A stretch of 33,631 nucleotides of DNA. Source: a virus. Position numbers and translations under genes: made by a program. Below are positions 8,101 to 17,044 of this stretch, one piece after another. Position 1 is the stretch's first letter; each line of letters begins with the position of its first letter. Under the pieces are notes generated by a model that did no database searches, was not told the origin of the DNA, and saw nothing but the letters and a program-made list of their open reading frames with translations. The stretch covers positions 1-33,631 of the IMG/VR virus record IMGVR_UViG_3300017706_001668. One strand, given 5' to 3'.

Positions 8101-9029
8101 TCAACCCCAAGAGTGCCTTTGACGGTAGCATTGTTATTAATGGTTGTCACCCCATCAACTCCAAGAGTGCCTTTAACATTAGCATTGTTATTGATAGTAG
8201 TTGCGCCATCAACATCAAGAGTGCTATTTAAAGTAGTTGCGCCATCAACATCAAGAGTGCTATTTAAAGTAGTTGCGCCATCAACATCTAATGCGCCTTC
8301 AAAATTCGCATTACCATTAGAGTCAACAGTTGCTACAATATTATTTCCGCTATCAGCTATTACGAATTGAGATTCTCCGCCAGAATCAGATAGCAATAAC
8401 CTTAAATCTGACCTTCCGAGCTGATTATCTGCAGCTAGGAAGAATTCTATCTTATCCCCCTCACCGCCCGCAAACCTCAAGTGCGGTGAGTCCTTATTAT
8501 CTTGGAATGATGAATTGGCACCAGATAATACAATATGGGCTGAATTAGTTGATAAGTCAGTAATATCTCTCAGAGTTAGGAATTTAAATTCGGGGTTGTC
8601 ATCAGATGTAGCTATTCTTAAGAATTTTCCCTTTGATCCGCCACCAACTATAATACGACTGATATCGCCAAGATTCACACGGTCAGTACCTGCAGTATCA
8701 AAAATAACATTACCAGTAAATGTGGTATTTGCATTTACAAGAAACGCCTTACTCTCTATAGTTGTGTTAGAACCAATGGTCAATAAATTACCACCAGAAG
8801 AAGAACCTGACGATGTATTACCAGCTTTTAATGAATTAGTTCTGAATTCATTAGCAGATAATGTCCCTACAATGTGACCATTACCAACAGTAAATGCTTT
8901 CCTATTAGCAGAACCGTCACGGGATACGGTAACAACATTATTACTAATAATAGTTGCTATGAAATTGGTATTCAATCTCCAAGTATTAAAACTATTATTG
9001 AGTTCTGTATTTGAAACATTAATTGACAT
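5187..9029 (-). CDS. Large tail fibre with beta repeats, collagen shaft and S74 self-cleaving chaperone, 1280 aa
   Basis: Residues 1-95 form a conserved fibre head (FNTWRLNTNFIATIISNNVV, then VGNGHIVGTLSANEFRTNSL). Residues about 245-650 are an array of 12- and 18-residue beta repeats of the type VDGATTINNNATVKGTLG, probably a trimeric beta-helix. Residues about 740-830 contain a module shared with the 255-aa protein. Residues 878-1118 are 80 uninterrupted Gly-X-Y triplets with 40 Lys and one Asp. The C-terminus from Ser1179 (SDERLKDNI) is a Peptidase_S74 intramolecular chaperone, followed by a terminal coiled coil (LSALFIEAIKELKAENEELRAL). In characterised S74 proteins the chaperone drives trimerisation and cleaves itself off next to the conserved Ser, with a nearby Lys. 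That chemistry is inferred here from the intact motif. This is the best candidate for a host-contacting fibre. Confidence 0.92.
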   Translation of the reverse strand: MSINVSNTELNNSFNTWRLNTNFIATIISNNVVTVSRDGSANRKAFTVGNGHIVGTLSANEFRTNSLKAGNTSSGSSSGGNLLTIGSNTTIESKAFLVNANTTFTGNVIFDTAGTDRVNLGDISRIIVGGGSKGKFLRIATSDDNPEFKFLTLRDITDLSTNSAHIVLSGANSSFQDNKDSPHLRFAGGEGDKIEFFLAADNQLGRSDLRLLLSDSGGESQFVIADSGNNIVATVDSNGNANFEGALDVDGATTLNSTLDVDGATTLNSTLDVDGATTINNNANVKGTLGVDGVTTINNNATVKGTLGVDGATTINNNATVKGTASIDGATTINSTLGVKGATTISNNATVKGTLGVDGVTTINNNATVKGTARIDGASEINSTLNVKGATTLNNTLGIKGATTVENSLAVKGTATIDANTEVKNHFTVSGNTTVKGTASIDGVTTINNNANVKGTLGVDGATTINNNANVKGTLGVDGATTINSTLGIKGATTIDNSLAVKGTATIDANTEVKNHFTVSGNTTVKGTLGVDGATTINNNATVKGTASIDGATTINNNANVKGTLGVDGATTINSTLGIKGATTINNNATVKGTLGVDGAATINNNATVKGTLGVDGAATINNNATVKGTLGVDGATTISDDVTVKGQLNVDENIQVTGNTHVNGKFNANGTNVTIGRDWSAQEEGERHTKWTNGELTTLVINANTVFNDFVSIPGGVSVTQSAAFGSLDVTSDAVVGGQLTVSENVVISGNLSVAGTTTTVNSATLDIADNKITLNSDLASDATATQNAGITVNRGANNNVDFRWNETNKNWQLSEHNDTTGDVSYFKALSSAKKTISERTELANAQSSDMILVQDVSDTSGTQLKKITIANAALQGPKGPTGSKGPTGSKGPSGGKGPIGPKGPIGPKGNTGSKGPAGTKGPTGSKGPTGTKGPIGPKGPTGSKGPTGTKGPIGPKGPIGPKGNTGSKGPTGTKGPTGTKGPTGTKGPQGPIGPKGNTGSKGPTGTKGPTGSKGSKGPSGGKGPIGPKGNTGSKGPTGGKGPAGPKGPGGGKGPAGPKGPGGTKGPAGTKGDTGTKGPGGTKGPGGSKGPGGSKGPGGPKGPGGGKGPAGPKGPAGSSDITGLSFNSGTGVVTLSGPGHTADLDTRWMLIDGTLSKLTGTGDFHVIGDVIAYSSTPSDERLKDNINKIENAVDKIKQIDGVEYNYIVGDKPSAGVIAQQVEKVLPSAVKKKSTSLHKEIEGDYLTVDYDQLSALFIEAIKELKAENEELRALIVDLGE
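5190..5495 (-). other. Peptidase_S74 intramolecular chaperone domain
   Basis: Last 102 residues of the 1280-aa fibre: the S-D-x-R-L-K-x-N-I motif at Ser1179, AGVIAQQVEKVLPSAV, YLTVDYDQLSALFIEAIKEL, and a short coiled coil. This is the usual order for the family. The predicted cut is just before Ser1179. Confidence 0.88.
5676..6398 (-). repeat. 80-triplet lysine-rich collagen-like tract of the 1280-aa fibre
   Basis: Exactly 80 Gly-X-Y triplets without interruption. Lysine occupies the Y position of every second triplet almost throughout (40 Lys), with a single acidic residue (GDT). DNA units of 18 bases ([18 protein letters not shown]) are highly repetitive. Confidence 0.93.
7090..8298 (-). 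repeat. 54-base (18-residue) and 36-base tandem repeats in the 1280-aa fibre
   Basis: Near-identical 54-base units encode VDGATTINNNATVKGTLG-type repeats. The promoter-proximal end (about 8210-8298) uses 12-residue units (STLDVDGATTLN). A longer block containing agtgttgccagaaaccgtaa occurs at 7461 and again at 7731, exactly 270 bases apart (5 x 54). Confidence 0.9.
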
Positions 9030-9055
9030 TTGAAATCTCTATAATTGGTTGACTT

Positions 9056-9262
9056 TTACTTATTTATTAATGTTGTTAACATGCTTTTTATACTATCAAT
9101 ATCATTTTTTATGCTGTCAACTTCTTCTTTTAATTTTTTATGAGAAGCTGCTCTGCTCTTTGCAGAATCATATCTTCTAAGAGCAGCCTCATCATTTATG
9201 TATATGGAGCCAGTTTCCATATCTTTCGTTAGTTCTGGGTTATCTACTATTCCAACTTTCAT
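9056..9262 (-). CDS. Small coiled-coil baseplate/fibre linker protein, 68 aa
   Basis: The N-terminus MKVGIVDNPELTKDM is followed by a basic helix and a C-terminal heptad pattern (LKEEVDSIKNDIDSIKSMLT), so residues about 40-66 are a likely coiled coil. The ATG follows the stop of the 812-aa gene after one base, which suggests coupled translation. Marine T4-like phages commonly encode a short protein of this kind directly before their fibre genes. A trimeric adaptor for the following fibre is plausible but inferred. Confidence 0.8.
   Translation of the reverse strand: MKVGIVDNPELTKDMETGSIYINDEAALRRYDSAKSRAASHKKLKEEVDSIKNDIDSIKSMLTTLINK
9061..9068 (-). promoter_or_regulatory. Weak late-promoter-like box AATAAATA before the 1280-aa fibre gene
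   Basis: Seven of eight bases match the T4 late consensus on the minus strand, overlapping the stop of the 68-aa gene and about 32 bases upstream of the fibre start codon. The mismatch is at the first position. Confidence 0.3.
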
Positions 9263-9263
9263 A

Positions 9264-11702
9264 TTATGTAATTGACAAAGGAACTTTGTGACTAGTTATA
9301 ATCAAAGAAGATATTTCAGGAGAATGAGCCGTTCCCCTAATATCAGGTCTAGTAAACACCACTTTTAATTGATATTCATCAACGCCATGGTGGACCGAGC
9401 CGTCCCCTGATCGGTAAGATATAACGCCATTATTGCTTGAGTTTTCCCGCAATGCATTGTCAGAAACCCCCAAGAAGTTTTCGCCATCAGTATTTGCTGC
9501 AACTCTGAAGCTCAATTTAACTTTATCTTCCCTGTCACCAAGAGTTGATCTAGGGTATGGCACTGCTTTATATTGGGTCATTTCTGTATATTTCTTATCA
9601 GTAATCACCTCTGGGTCGCTATCATTCTTAGCCCTAATGAATATTTTTATTTCACTTTCTTGAGGGAAATATGCGCTAGTAACAACATTTATTCTTTCTG
9701 ATGGGTCCACAGATCTGCCGTCATTAGTTCTAATTGGTTGACTAATATACCTAGCAGCTGCTTCTCCAGCTGGGAACGTCTCATTAGCAGAGTTACTGCT
9801 TATTCTCTCCCTCATTGCCGAAACTGTAACGTGGTCTATATCTACAATTGCGCTAGAATTCTCATTTAACGTGGTCATAATACCTTTAACCAAAAGAGTT
9901 GAGTTATTCTTATTCGAGCGACTATATATTCTCTTTGACTCTTTGTCAAACTCAACTAATCCTGATGCCGTGAGCTGCGCCCAAGTAGGATCAGTTACCC
10001 CAGAGTTATTGGTTGACTTTAAATACCATTTCAAATCGCTTGAGCTGACCATATTTGATGGAACATTAATCTTTACCGAATCAATAGAAGGGTTGACTAC
10101 ACCATCAATTTTAGCAACAGCTCCATAACTTTGTCCACGGATATATTCACCGCTCCTAAACCCTAGCGTAGGGGTTCCAGTTGAATCCGTCAAGCGTATT
10201 CTTCCGAAATCTGTATTAACGTGATTAATGATACCAGTAACAGTATTTGAAGTGAATGAGTTGGTGATTCCAATTTTAGCATAGCCATTTCCATTAGAAG
10301 GAAATGCGGAACTATATAAATTAGCTGTAGAAGCGAATGTTCCAACTGCATCAAGTTTTACTGTAAGTATATCGTTAGATGTGTCGTCATTAACTATTGA
10401 TCGTATGGTTCCATGCCCATACCCAGAGTCTCCAGGCTCAGCGCCATTTCTAGCGTTATGCGTTTGTACAACACTACCCAATGCTGGGGCGCTTAATGAA
10501 GTATAATCAATACTTAAAAGCGACTCACCTCTGACGACCTCATCTAATTGGAACCCCTGATCGCCAGTAATAACAGTTGGGGAAATATCACTTATATTTA
10601 AGAATTCTAGCTTCTCATTATCCAGTTGGAAGTCAGAAACTGTTTGCTTATCAAATTTCATGTATTGAACAACCATTTTCAATCTTTCATTTTTCAACTC
10701 TGCCCATTGATCGCCTGACGCAGAACCAAACAGCGCTGTAGAGTTTGGGGGGAAAAATGCTTTCTTATTACTAATGCTATCTGGTTTATTTTTTTGAGCC
10801 GTCCAGAGCTCAAAATCATATTTCTTCTCAGTTGGCATTACTGTAAGTGAGTATTTCCTACCATTCTTAAGGAAGATTGGGTCTTCTAATTTAAATTTTG
10901 TTTCCGTTTGAGCTGCTGTAGAAGTTGTTACATCTGGAGCGTTTATTATTTGACTCTGACCCAATACTTGATCAGTTGGTTTGCCGTTTTGACCAACAGT
11001 CCTAATTTGTATAAACACAGAAGAATCTGAATCTGCTGGCTTCTTTTTGAAGTATAGAAGGATATCCTTAACATATGCCCCATCCTGATCCCCAATCTCA
11101 GCAACGAATGTTTGAGATAAGAAGTCAGGAACTTCTTCCAGCACATCCTTATTAGTTAAAATAGTTTTAGAACCGTCAGCCTTTAATTCAGAAAGGGATA
11201 TTCCAGATGTCTGTTTGACGTCATCGTAATCAAATCCGTTAGAATTTGATGGGGCATAGTAATACTGCCCGCACCTTGTTGTCGAACCCAATTTACCAGA
11301 ACTAATAGAGCCACTATTGCTAGGAGGAGCAACATCACTCACTTCGAGTAAATGCTTAAACCCTTTAAATTTCATATCATTATCGTTTGGTATCTTGAAG
11401 AAAAAAACCAACTGCCCGTGCACATTAGTAACCAACTTTGCGCCAAATTTATCGTTGCCTTGCATCCTTACATACTTTTCTATGTTTCTTCCATCGAATC
11501 TAGCCCAAACCCGTGTATTGGGTTTCAAGCCAGTGCACGTTACCTTTCTTTCACTATGTGCTTTTAGCGTGTAGTCATTAGTACCGCCTTGATATCCAGA
11601 TATATCTGAAAATTCAGCAAGACCTGTATAATCTATCCCAGCCTTTCTATATTTTTCTTTAAGAGAAGCAGCGGTTGACGCAGATTGATTGTTGTTTGGC
11701 AT
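9264..11702 (-). CDS. Large virion structural protein, 812 aa, probably baseplate- or fibre-associated
   Basis: The protein is soluble, beta-rich and Ser/Asn/Asp-rich, without signal peptide or membrane segments. Residues about 40-125 (SERKVTCTGLKPNTRVWARFDGR, then QLVFFFKIPND; shown in parts) look like a beta-sandwich domain. Residues about 190-300 (QTFVAEIGDQDGAYVKDILL, then IQIRTV and KNGRKYSLTVM) look like a second. Residues about 640-812 resemble baseplate-periphery sequence (YISQPIRTNDGRS, AYFPQESEIKIFIRAKND, then EYQLKVVFTRPDIRG). It sits directly after the DUF4815-like protein, an order I associate with marine T4-like phages. A clean SD (AGGAAAAG) supports the ATG at 11702. It may replace T4 gp9/gp10/gp11-type peripheral proteins; this is inferred from synteny only. 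Confidence 0.8.
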   Translation of the reverse strand: MPNNNQSASTAASLKEKYRKAGIDYTGLAEFSDISGYQGGTNDYTLKAHSERKVTCTGLKPNTRVWARFDGRNIEKYVRMQGNDKFGAKLVTNVHGQLVFFFKIPNDNDMKFKGFKHLLEVSDVAPPSNSGSISSGKLGSTTRCGQYYYAPSNSNGFDYDDVKQTSGISLSELKADGSKTILTNKDVLEEVPDFLSQTFVAEIGDQDGAYVKDILLYFKKKPADSDSSVFIQIRTVGQNGKPTDQVLGQSQIINAPDVTTSTAAQTETKFKLEDPIFLKNGRKYSLTVMPTEKKYDFELWTAQKNKPDSISNKKAFFPPNSTALFGSASGDQWAELKNERLKMVVQYMKFDKQTVSDFQLDNEKLEFLNISDISPTVITGDQGFQLDEVVRGESLLSIDYTSLSAPALGSVVQTHNARNGAEPGDSGYGHGTIRSIVNDDTSNDILTVKLDAVGTFASTANLYSSAFPSNGNGYAKIGITNSFTSNTVTGIINHVNTDFGRIRLTDSTGTPTLGFRSGEYIRGQSYGAVAKIDGVVNPSIDSVKINVPSNMVSSSDLKWYLKSTNNSGVTDPTWAQLTASGLVEFDKESKRIYSRSNKNNSTLLVKGIMTTLNENSSAIVDIDHVTVSAMRERISSNSANETFPAGEAAARYISQPIRTNDGRSVDPSERINVVTSAYFPQESEIKIFIRAKNDSDPEVITDKKYTEMTQYKAVPYPRSTLGDREDKVKLSFRVAANTDGENFLGVSDNALRENSSNNGVISYRSGDGSVHHGVDEYQLKVVFTRPDIRGTAHSPEISSLIITSHKVPLSIT

Positions 11703-11729
11703 TTATCTTTTCCTGTATTTAATTTTTTA

Positions 11730-14700
11730 TTAGAATCCTAAACCGCCACCGTAGCTCAGCCACCCGCCACCGATGGTGAAATTTCCTGACCAGTTATATC
11801 CATATCCGCCACCATATGAAGGAGAAGAACTACTTGTGGCTGGCGCTGAAGATACTACTGATATCGGCTCAGCTATCTGTTGTATCGCACAGACAGGGTG
11901 CTTAAGAGCCATCTGGCCATTCCAGGTTTTAGCTGGGGTTTCTGTTTTAACAGATACAGTTCTAGAACCTGTAGCAAAAACCTGACTGACCAATTCGCCG
12001 TACCCACTGGGAACCATTGTTACTTTATTATTACCAACTCGCACGCCAGAGTTAGATTTTAGTTCTAACTCAATATCTTGCAGAGTTGGTATCGCCCTCA
12101 TAGGATTTCTTACGAACGACAAGTCGCTACTTCTTAATGTATTACTTGCGTCTTGCGCTGGTCGAGGGTCTAATGTTATAGAATTTTTTGGCGGTTCAGC
12201 TGAATCTATTGGGTCGTCTGGTCTCAAAACGCTATTCTTAAGGGCATCTATTTCAAATGCATTCAGTGAAATTAGATTAGTATTTTCTTCTACTGTGCTT
12301 TCCAATTGACGAAGATCAGCCATGGTGAACCTTCTGTTATCCCTTGGATTGACCAGAACTTCATAAGAAGGTCTTCCATAGAAAGTTGCAGACTCAGGAG
12401 AAAGTGATGGGTATGGAGGAATATAGATACCAGCCAAAGTCATGGTATTATCATCTTGCATAGGTAGAGATGGGCTTTCAGATGAAGCACCTTTCTTAAC
12501 ATCTACAACTCCATTTTGCCGTATCGATACGATATCCATCCTAGGAAGGTATCTTTGAACATCAGCTTGGAAGTTCTTATCTGGTGTTGGTAGATGAGCA
12601 CCCGCAGAAAGTGTATTAAAGTTCGCAGATAACCCTGGATTAGTTGGAGCTGCCGCTGCTGTGCCAGTCGTACTAGGCGTTGCCGTTAGTTCTTTAATCG
12701 GTCTAAAATCAACACTATCTCGTAAATCGAAAAACCTACCATTAGAAGCGGTGAATCTTTGTATTTCTGCGGTTGCTATTTTATCTGCTGCGTCAGGATT
12801 TGAATCGTCAACAGGGTATGAGTCTACAGTTAAAAACCCGACACCAGCAGTTCTATCTCTATCGAAGTAGTTAAATTTAACCAGCAGACCTTTATTGGTA
12901 AGGTCTAACTTGCTAGTCGGGTTCTTAACTAATCTAGCTATATCATACATCGAGTCTCGTTGACCGTCATCTATTCTAAATTCTGTAGTAACTAATTCAT
13001 CAGCAGTAGTAACGCCAGTATTAGATCCCATATACACAGCTTTAATTTCTGCGCCATCAGGAACTCCCAATGACCAAGGTCCAGCTTTCGATTCTGAATG
13101 GCTTCCTGTATTAATATGCACATATCTGTCTTTTCGTACAACCTTTTTATCAGGCTGGCACTGAGTGCGAAGGACGTCAAAGTAAACCGAAGCATTAAAC
13201 CCTCCAGAAAGACCACCTTCATTAAGTTGTATCTGGTGTTGAGAACTAGTTGACACAAACGTCAAATCTGCAGAATTAAATATGTAACCAGCTGGCATAA
13301 ATTTAACATGGGCTAATCCGCCAGTATAAGTGTTAGTAGTTGCAACAGTCATAGAACTGTCGCTAACAATCGCAGTAATCAGTTGAGGATTATTACTTCC
13401 AACAGTTATGTAATCGCCAACACTATAATCAGTTGTAAACGCTGTCGTCGACCCATGATTGGTAATTGTTGAACCGTTTTGAGCAACTGTACCTGTCTTA
13501 TTAGATGTAGTTACATCTTGTTGAGCCACAACAATAAGATTCAACGCATCTGTCGAGCTAAGACTAGGGGAGTTTCCTGTGTCATCATTACTTTGATTAG
13601 TCCCAGCATGCGCTGTATTTGCTGTGATAGTCGCATCGCCACTACTATTGAACTGTCCAGTCGTTTCTGTTCTAAATACATATTGAGTTTGAACCGATCC
13701 TGATCCATCTTGTAGTGTTTTGACACCAGTGCTTTGAAGTGGGAAAATCAATGAAGTCAAACTTGTATCTTTAAGTTTTGATACGCCACCTTCTTGGATA
13801 ACATCAGCTCTGGACTTCTTGTTGTTTGGGTTTTGTTGAATAACTGACTTAACTTGGGAAAACGTCTTACCATCATTCATATCAATATTGAACAAATACA
13901 ACCTGAACTTTCCGTCAGGTGAGCCTGACCTTCCGGAATGGTACTGGAATCCTCTAATATTAGCAGTACCAATTTTACTACCAACAAGCCCAGCAGAATT
14001 AGAAAATCTATTCTGCGTAACTGCTTGTTGGATTCCATCGTACAATTCAATTTCACGAATACCTTGGAAGTCCCAAGTTCCAGCGACCTCATCACAAATA
14101 ACGTAATTGCCAAATGCTTGCCCAACAACAATATCATTTTTTACTTCAAATTCTTTAGCTTTATCTATTTCGACACGAACAAGGTCTGTGAGTTCTGTTC
14201 GATAACCTCTAACATAACCAACAGAAGGCTCAACCTCGACTACCAACTTATCTCTATCGCCAGACTGAGATGCACCGTATACTCCATTATTATTATCTGT
14301 TCTTAAGTGTTCTTCTACCCGAACAACAAAAGGATTTAGCGCATAGTCACCAGATTCTTCATAGGTTCTTTTGGCCATTTCGTCATCTAAATCACCATAA
14401 CCAGTAGTCTTGAGCCGTATTACCCTGCCTTCTTGAATGTCCATCACAGGGAAGAACCCAGCTGTGCTATCGTCTGTTAATAATTTAGATTTTATTTTTG
14501 TTGATATTTTTAATCTTGATGCTCCAGGAGCTGTAAAGTTAGTAGCTCCTGACGCATTATCCAAAAGAGAAGAATCTTGGTTAGAATCTACAATTGTTTC
14601 AATAGTTTCAAACCCAACCCTGATGGTTGGCGTTGTTGTGTATTTACTTACTGCACCGCTCTGTTGCTTAGACCTGATAAAATTACCTTTATGGTATACA

Positions 14701-15266
14701 ACACCCTCAGTAGCACTAGCGCCAAGACCAACTCCAGTTGCGCTAGAATTTATTGTATTTGCCGCAGCGATAAATGTATTACCAACAGCTCCCCTGAACA
14801 CTAGAACTTCATTATCTGCAAAGGATTTAGTTACATTATCAGTACCAGAATCTAAGTAAGATACGAATGCTGTTAGGTAGTTTGGGGCGTTTCCTTCAGA
14901 ACCGTCTACTATATCTAAAACTCTAGCGTTGATTCCAGTAGTTTGACCCTCAATAACGCAGTTGGCGACGCTCCCACCGCTAAAAAATTGACTCAACGAT
15001 AATATAGTATTATTGGCATTCTTATCTCTAAGTTTGACATAATTCCATTGCTGCAATTCTACATCGCAACCATTCAGGATGGTTCCGTTATCTAGAACCT
15101 CATCACCAAACCTCTCCACTTGATTTTGAAGAATCGATTGTAATTGAGTCAACTCCCTAGCCTGTACAGCATATCCAGGTCTAAACAACACTCGATGGAA
15201 GTTCTTATCTTCGTTAAAGTCGTCGAAGAAAGGACTTTGATTTAGGTTAGTTTCAATTGATGCCAT
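11730..15266 (-). CDS. DUF4815-like large virion structural protein, 1178 aa
   Basis: The N-terminus (NLNQSPFFDDFNEDKNFHRV, then LFRPGYAVQARELTQLQSIL and VERFGDEVLDNGT) is the highly conserved opening of the DUF4815-like baseplate proteins of marine T4-like phages. The middle is long, Thr/Asn/Asp-rich and beta-like. Residues about 1000-1110 contain VNPRDNRRFTMADLRQLEST followed by a helical stretch and SLNAFEIDALKNSV. The last 40 residues are Ser/Ala-rich and then Gly/Tyr/Trp-rich (GGGYGYNWSG, GGGLGF). It follows gp8 with an 11-base gap carrying an AAAGG ribosome site. It probably sits at the outer baseplate where T4 has gp10/gp9, linking wedge to fibres; this is an inference. Confidence 0.85.
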   Translation of the reverse strand: MASIETNLNQSPFFDDFNEDKNFHRVLFRPGYAVQARELTQLQSILQNQVERFGDEVLDNGTILNGCDVELQQWNYVKLRDKNANNTILSLSQFFSGGSVANCVIEGQTTGINARVLDIVDGSEGNAPNYLTAFVSYLDSGTDNVTKSFADNEVLVFRGAVGNTFIAAANTINSSATGVGLGASATEGVVYHKGNFIRSKQQSGAVSKYTTTPTIRVGFETIETIVDSNQDSSLLDNASGATNFTAPGASRLKISTKIKSKLLTDDSTAGFFPVMDIQEGRVIRLKTTGYGDLDDEMAKRTYEESGDYALNPFVVRVEEHLRTDNNNGVYGASQSGDRDKLVVEVEPSVGYVRGYRTELTDLVRVEIDKAKEFEVKNDIVVGQAFGNYVICDEVAGTWDFQGIREIELYDGIQQAVTQNRFSNSAGLVGSKIGTANIRGFQYHSGRSGSPDGKFRLYLFNIDMNDGKTFSQVKSVIQQNPNNKKSRADVIQEGGVSKLKDTSLTSLIFPLQSTGVKTLQDGSGSVQTQYVFRTETTGQFNSSGDATITANTAHAGTNQSNDDTGNSPSLSSTDALNLIVVAQQDVTTSNKTGTVAQNGSTITNHGSTTAFTTDYSVGDYITVGSNNPQLITAIVSDSSMTVATTNTYTGGLAHVKFMPAGYIFNSADLTFVSTSSQHQIQLNEGGLSGGFNASVYFDVLRTQCQPDKKVVRKDRYVHINTGSHSESKAGPWSLGVPDGAEIKAVYMGSNTGVTTADELVTTEFRIDDGQRDSMYDIARLVKNPTSKLDLTNKGLLVKFNYFDRDRTAGVGFLTVDSYPVDDSNPDAADKIATAEIQRFTASNGRFFDLRDSVDFRPIKELTATPSTTGTAAAAPTNPGLSANFNTLSAGAHLPTPDKNFQADVQRYLPRMDIVSIRQNGVVDVKKGASSESPSLPMQDDNTMTLAGIYIPPYPSLSPESATFYGRPSYEVLVNPRDNRRFTMADLRQLESTVEENTNLISLNAFEIDALKNSVLRPDDPIDSAEPPKNSITLDPRPAQDASNTLRSSDLSFVRNPMRAIPTLQDIELELKSNSGVRVGNNKVTMVPSGYGELVSQVFATGSRTVSVKTETPAKTWNGQMALKHPVCAIQQIAEPISVVSSAPATSSSSPSYGGGYGYNWSGNFTIGGGWLSYGGGLGF

Positions 15267-15277
15267 TTATATTACCT

Positions 15278-17044
15278 TTAGAAATCTAATATGATTTTAA
15301 TATCTTCTGTTTGGTCAGGAGTTCTAGAAACAGGCTGAACACTCTCAGTATAGATAACTTCCCCTGAACACGTATTTGCTTCTGGACCCTTTATGAACTC
15401 TATTGTCCCCAAAGCTGTGTCGTTACCCTTTTCTAAAACTACGTCATCTTTTGTGAACGGTATATGTGGACCATAACTGTTTACATTATTTAGGTACATT
15501 GTAAAGAACGATGTATCTGATTGCGTCTCATCATCTCTGATAAAGACAACTTCAGCATTTGCCCCCTGTAAAGCATTGGTCATTGCCTGACCCCTTCTTC
15601 GCTCTAATCCAAGTTCTGTAACAAATTCCAAAGTTCCAAGTTCCGCTGCTAGCCTGTTCCTTTCGTTTGTTATGATATCCTTAGCAACTAGTCTTTGTTC
15701 AACAGGAAGCTCACTAATATATGATATTGTCGCCCTTGTGGTTAATCTTAAATTAGTCGGGCTGTTAGAAGTATTCGCAACGCTTTCGAGTGCCTGATGC
15801 TGGTTGTTAGAATTGACCTTCAGAATCGGGTCTTTTAGTATGCTTATTGTCCTAAACTGCGTATTTGAAGGGATGTACCCATTACCGTTGGCCGATATCC
15901 CCTCGCTAGCATTGAATTTCACATTTAAGCAAAGTTTATCGGCAGCAAGCTCTCTAACTGGATCTTTACCATGACCGCCAGCGGGAGATAGGATTGCATT
16001 CGCCGATGCGCCTGAACCATGTACGCTGTTAGCGGTAATTTTGACATGCGCCCTAGTATATCCAGAACCAACATTAATCACCGATATCTCATCAACTGAA
16101 CCAGTAGTATCGTTCAATTTAGCATACGCCTCTGCACCACTACCGTCACCAATTATAGTAACTGATGGTGCTATCCTGACAACTGAATCCGTAGCTGGTG
16201 GCGTCGTGAACGATGCATTAACCGTCAATGTTCTTGTCGACCCAACATACTTTTCAATCCTTCTAAGTTGCCCCACTCCAGTTCCTGAAGAAATATATAC
16301 ACTAGAACCATTGTAGAACCCTTCTACAGCAGAGACGCCAGAGCCTGAAATTTGTAATGAGTTAGAACCTCCAACCAAAACATTACCACCTGATACTTGA
16401 GAATATCCTGAACCTATTGTGTTGGTTTCAATTATCTGAATAGCGCCATTAACAGCTGCGTTCTGAACAGCAGCTTGTCTAGTTTGTTCAGGGGATGCGT
16501 CTGGGTTAGTAATGGTCTTGACTGGAATGTGAGAAGCTGTTAAAAACTTTTCGGCTTCACCTAAAGAAACGGTATATATGTACTTCCAAACATACCCATC
16601 AGAAGTGGTAAATGGTAATGTCGAATATCCTGTTGGTCTGACAGTAGAAGCTGCTGCAGAATTATTGAATAGGCACTTATACACATTATACTCATCAGTC
16701 ATTACATAAAATCTTTTAGAATACATCGCATCTACTGATGATTTGTACATAGCATAAACAGTTCCAGACTGCCAATCATACCTAGCCGCAACATGAGAAA
16801 CGCTACCAGTGTCTACTCGTTTCGCACCGATAAAATCTTTTTGTACATTATAATGTATATTTGCATCAGAACTACTCACTTCTTCTGGAAGTGGTTCTGT
16901 GGACCAATTCGAACTCTTTCCTATAGCTGCATATATAATATATGAATTCTTAGTGCTTCTTCCATCTGATGCGCTCATAGCTTTGAGAAACGCTCTTGCG
17001 CTTCTCACTGAAAGGTCTTTGGTTCCGAAACTATACGTTGCCAT
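15278..17044 (-). CDS. 8: Baseplate wedge subunit gp8-like, 588 aa
   Basis: Residues about 90-185 carry the conserved gp8 signature: ARYDWQSGTVYAMY, FYVMTDEYNVYKCLFNN, then TSDGYVWKYIYTVSLGEAEK. T4 gp8 has 334 residues. The extra length here includes a beta-rich insertion around residues 200-370 with GSGY-type motifs (IGSGYSQ, VGSGYTRAHVKI) that also occur in the adjacent gp7. The C-terminal half contains SYISELPVEQRLVAKDI and a final segment on out-of-plane attachment (SFFTMYLNNVNSYGPHIPF). The start overlaps the gp7 stop by one base (TAATG). In T4, gp8 dimers bridge wedge arms with gp7 and gp10. Confidence 0.9.
   Translation of the reverse strand: MATYSFGTKDLSVRSARAFLKAMSASDGRSTKNSYIIYAAIGKSSNWSTEPLPEEVSSSDANIHYNVQKDFIGAKRVDTGSVSHVAARYDWQSGTVYAMYKSSVDAMYSKRFYVMTDEYNVYKCLFNNSAAASTVRPTGYSTLPFTTSDGYVWKYIYTVSLGEAEKFLTASHIPVKTITNPDASPEQTRQAAVQNAAVNGAIQIIETNTIGSGYSQVSGGNVLVGGSNSLQISGSGVSAVEGFYNGSSVYISSGTGVGQLRRIEKYVGSTRTLTVNASFTTPPATDSVVRIAPSVTIIGDGSGAEAYAKLNDTTGSVDEISVINVGSGYTRAHVKITANSVHGSGASANAILSPAGGHGKDPVRELAADKLCLNVKFNASEGISANGNGYIPSNTQFRTISILKDPILKVNSNNQHQALESVANTSNSPTNLRLTTRATISYISELPVEQRLVAKDIITNERNRLAAELGTLEFVTELGLERRRGQAMTNALQGANAEVVFIRDDETQSDTSFFTMYLNNVNSYGPHIPFTKDDVVLEKGNDTALGTIEFIKGPEANTCSGEVIYTESVQPVSRTPDQTEDIKIILDF

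Noticed and set aside
857-8298. CRISPR array or diversity-generating template repeat
   Set aside because: The repeats are in frame, tandem without unique spacers, and encode regular protein repeats; no reverse transcriptase or cas gene is seen.
7086-8370. Several long frames in other phases across the 54-base repeats
   Set aside because: A repeat length divisible by three keeps all phases open; only the minus-strand frame joins to recognisable domains on both sides.
12992-13258. 88-residue minus-strand frame and other frames inside the DUF4815-like gene
   Set aside because: They lie in alternative phases of a long gene with clear conserved ends and lack translation signals.
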